From the NCBI GenBank assembly GCA_029961005.1, contig JASBVW010000099.1, forward strand, positions 1 to 5,882: a stretch of 5,882 nucleotides of DNA. Direction: 5' to 3'. A model generated the notes under the pieces. It had not been told where the DNA came from. It did not search any database and worked only from the letters and a program-made list of their open reading frames with translations. Each line of letters begins with the position of its first letter. Within the stretch, counting starts at the first letter, position 1. A program made the position numbers and the translations under genes. Origin of the DNA: Bacillota bacterium (GTDB lineage Bacteria; Bacillota; UBA5301; JASBVW01). This document shows, piece by piece, positions 5,333 to 5,882 of the stretch.

Positions 5333-5391
5333 CAAGAGGCGTCAAGAGCCGCGGAAAGGGGGGCGCTGGGGCACGCAGGCTACGCGCGAAT

Positions 5392-5420
5392 TTGACTTTT
5401 GCCTTGAATGGTGGTATATT
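5392..5420 (+). promoter_or_regulatory. Sigma-A promoter upstream of fmdB-type gene
   Basis: TTGACT (5392-5397), a 17-nt spacer and TATATT (5415-5420) each match the housekeeping consensus at 5/6. Transcription should begin near 5427, giving a 5' UTR of about 54 nt. The rest of the 148-nt gap after thioredoxin (5333-5391) holds no gene and no T-tailed hairpin that I can see. Confidence 0.75.
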
Positions 5421-5480
5421 TTCCTCAGCCCCACCCCCAGGGGAGCGGTTTATGATGTCGGTAGGGAGTGAGAAGTAAAA

Positions 5481-5678
5481 ATGCCCCTCTATGATATGCG
5501 GTGCCGCCAGTGCGGGAAAGAGTTCACCATTATGGCCTCCTGGCAGGAGAAGGAGAACGCTACCTGTCCCCGCTGCGGCTCCAACCAGGTGGAGCAGTTG
5601 TACCGTTCCTTCGCCTTGGGCAAAGGAACCAGCGGCGGAGGCGGCTGCAGCCCTGCCCCCGGGCGCAGCTTCGGTTGA
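5481..5678 (+). CDS. FmdB-family zinc-ribbon protein
   Basis: A 65-residue protein of the FmdB/CxxC_CxxC_SSSS family. It opens with MPLYDMRC, then Cys-x2-Cys (RCRQCGKEF) and a second Cys-x2-Cys (TCPRCGS) forming a zinc ribbon over residues 1-40. It ends in a Gly/Ser-rich low-complexity tail containing one more Cys. The family was named as a putative regulator near formamidase/formylmethanofuran genes, but its actual role is poorly defined. The start is ATG at 5481, after an AGGGAGTGAGAAG purine stretch. It has its own promoter (5392-5420). No intrinsic terminator follows, so read-through to the gene starting at 5783 is possible. Confidence 0.9.
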   Translation: MPLYDMRCRQCGKEFTIMASWQEKENATCPRCGSNQVEQLYRSFALGKGTSGGGGCSPAPGRSFG

Positions 5679-5689
5679 GCCTGAGTAAA

Positions 5690-5740
5690 CTCCGCCGGCG
5701 GCGGAGGAAGGCGAAGTCGGCTGCTCTCCACGAGCAGTCG
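5690..5740. other. Two GC-rich hairpins between fmdB-type gene and the candidate selenoprotein gene
   Basis: CTCCGCC/GGCGGAG with a 3-nt loop occupies 5690-5706. A 9-bp stem (CTGCTC/GAGCAG plus three further pairs, one G-U) with loop TCCAC occupies 5718-5740. Neither is followed by a T-run, so neither looks like an intrinsic terminator. They may be mRNA stability or processing structures, or chance in GC-rich DNA. Confidence 0.4.
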
Positions 5741-5782
5741 CGTAGTGCGGGGTAAACCGGAGGAAGGGAAGGAGGGACTGCA

Positions 5783-5882
5783 GTGGCTGAGGTCACGGTC
5801 ACGGTCTTCGGCACCAAGGGCTGGGGCGCGTGCTGGTCGGGGGGCTGAGGGCCACCGCAATCTCTGGAAGAGATTACGGCTG
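5783..5882 (+). CDS. Candidate selenoprotein, 5' part, with in-frame TGA read as selenocysteine (runs off window)
   Basis: A GTG at 5783 sits six nt after AAGGAGGG (5769-5776), one of the best ribosome sites in the window. The frame reads VAEVTVTVFGTKGWGACWSGG, meets TGA at 5846-5848, then stays open as GPPQSLEEITA to the edge. The peptide before TGA looks like the first beta-strand of a small redox domain followed by a Cys. The part after it looks like the start of a helix, so both sides are protein-like. Reading TGA as Sec gives Cys17-x4-Sec22-Gly-Pro-Pro. A fitting bacterial SECIS hairpin follows the TGA. The fold may be thioredoxin-like, but I do not recognise the family. Alternatives are a 21-codon leader peptide, or a frameshift, since frame 1 is also open from 5791 to the end. 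The gene continues beyond the window. Confidence 0.62.
5846..5882 (+). promoter_or_regulatory. Candidate bacterial SECIS element
   Basis: Starting right after the TGA, AATCTCT (5859-5865) pairs perfectly with AGAGATT (5869-5875) around the loop GGA (5866-5868). Below a single C-A mismatch the stem continues with CCG/CGG (5855-5857 with 5877-5879) and, after one bulged C, with CA/TG at the window end. The apical loop begins 17 nt after the TGA and its first two bases are G. Known bacterial SECIS elements have a loop about 16-37 nt after UGA with a G among the first two loop positions, so the geometry fits. Such a hairpin recruits SelB with selenocysteyl-tRNA. The stem lies within coding sequence and is encoded by ordinary codons. 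Confidence 0.6.

Noticed and set aside
5690..5706. Intrinsic terminator after the fmdB-type gene
   Set aside because: The GC-rich hairpin lacks a following T-run on either strand.
5791..5882. Frame 1 open to the window end (GLGRVLVGGLRATAIS), implying a frameshift after the GTG at 5783
   Set aside because: It would need a one-base shift inside a 21-codon stretch, has no ribosome site of its own before an in-frame start, and does not explain the hairpin placed exactly after the TGA. Selenocysteine read-through is the simpler reading, but the frameshift is not excluded.
1..5882. tRNA, rRNA, CRISPR arrays, insertion sequences or attachment sites
   Set aside because: No tRNA-like cloverleaf, regular direct repeats, transposase fragments or terminal inverted repeats were seen on reading the window.

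Overview
The window is GC-rich (roughly 60%) bacterial DNA. It uses many GTG and TTG starts behind strong purine-rich Shine-Dalgarno sites, has consensus sigma-A promoters, and carries families typical of anaerobic, often thermophilic Clostridia: CooT, DUF3842, a PDGLE-domain nickel/cobalt transporter subunit and an FmdB zinc ribbon. A Moorella/Desulfotomaculum-like high-GC Firmicute is the best guess. This is an inference from gene content, not a sequence match.

Layout. At 1-962, on the plus strand, lie the 3' end of a sensor histidine kinase and a small CsoR/CstR-family repressor. At 976-3391, on the minus strand, is a complete four-gene ECF-type nickel/cobalt uptake operon in the order cbiM, PDGLE subunit, cbiQ, cbiO. 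A leader of about 155 nt with several competing hairpins precedes it, and an intrinsic terminator separates it from the operon upstream. At 3630-4248, also on the minus strand, DUF3842 and cooT overlap by 8 nt. CooT is a small nickel-binding protein linked to carbon monoxide dehydrogenase maturation, and its presence suggests the transporter handles nickel. At 4289-4379 two near-consensus promoters diverge, and the rightward one overlaps a small AT-rich palindromic region that could be an operator. At 4388-5332, on the plus strand, an ArsR-family regulator, a short 4Fe-4S ferredoxin-like protein and a thioredoxin form a compact redox operon. At 5392-5678 is an FmdB-type zinc-ribbon gene with its own strong promoter.

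The most interesting item is at the right edge (5783-5882). A GTG start behind a near-perfect Shine-Dalgarno opens a frame that meets TGA after 21 codons, but the same frame stays open and protein-like to the window end. The TGA is followed by a stable stem-loop whose GG-starting apical loop lies 17 nt downstream, which fits the usual geometry of a bacterial SECIS element. I read this as the 5' part of a selenoprotein gene with a Cys-x4-Sec motif. It belongs to no family I can name, and ordinary gene callers would miss it.

Taken together, the window reads as metal acquisition (nickel, for enzymes such as CODH) next to thiol/selenol redox functions. Three separate thiol-bearing regulators or redox proteins (the CstR-like repressor, ArsR and thioredoxin) lie within 5 kb.
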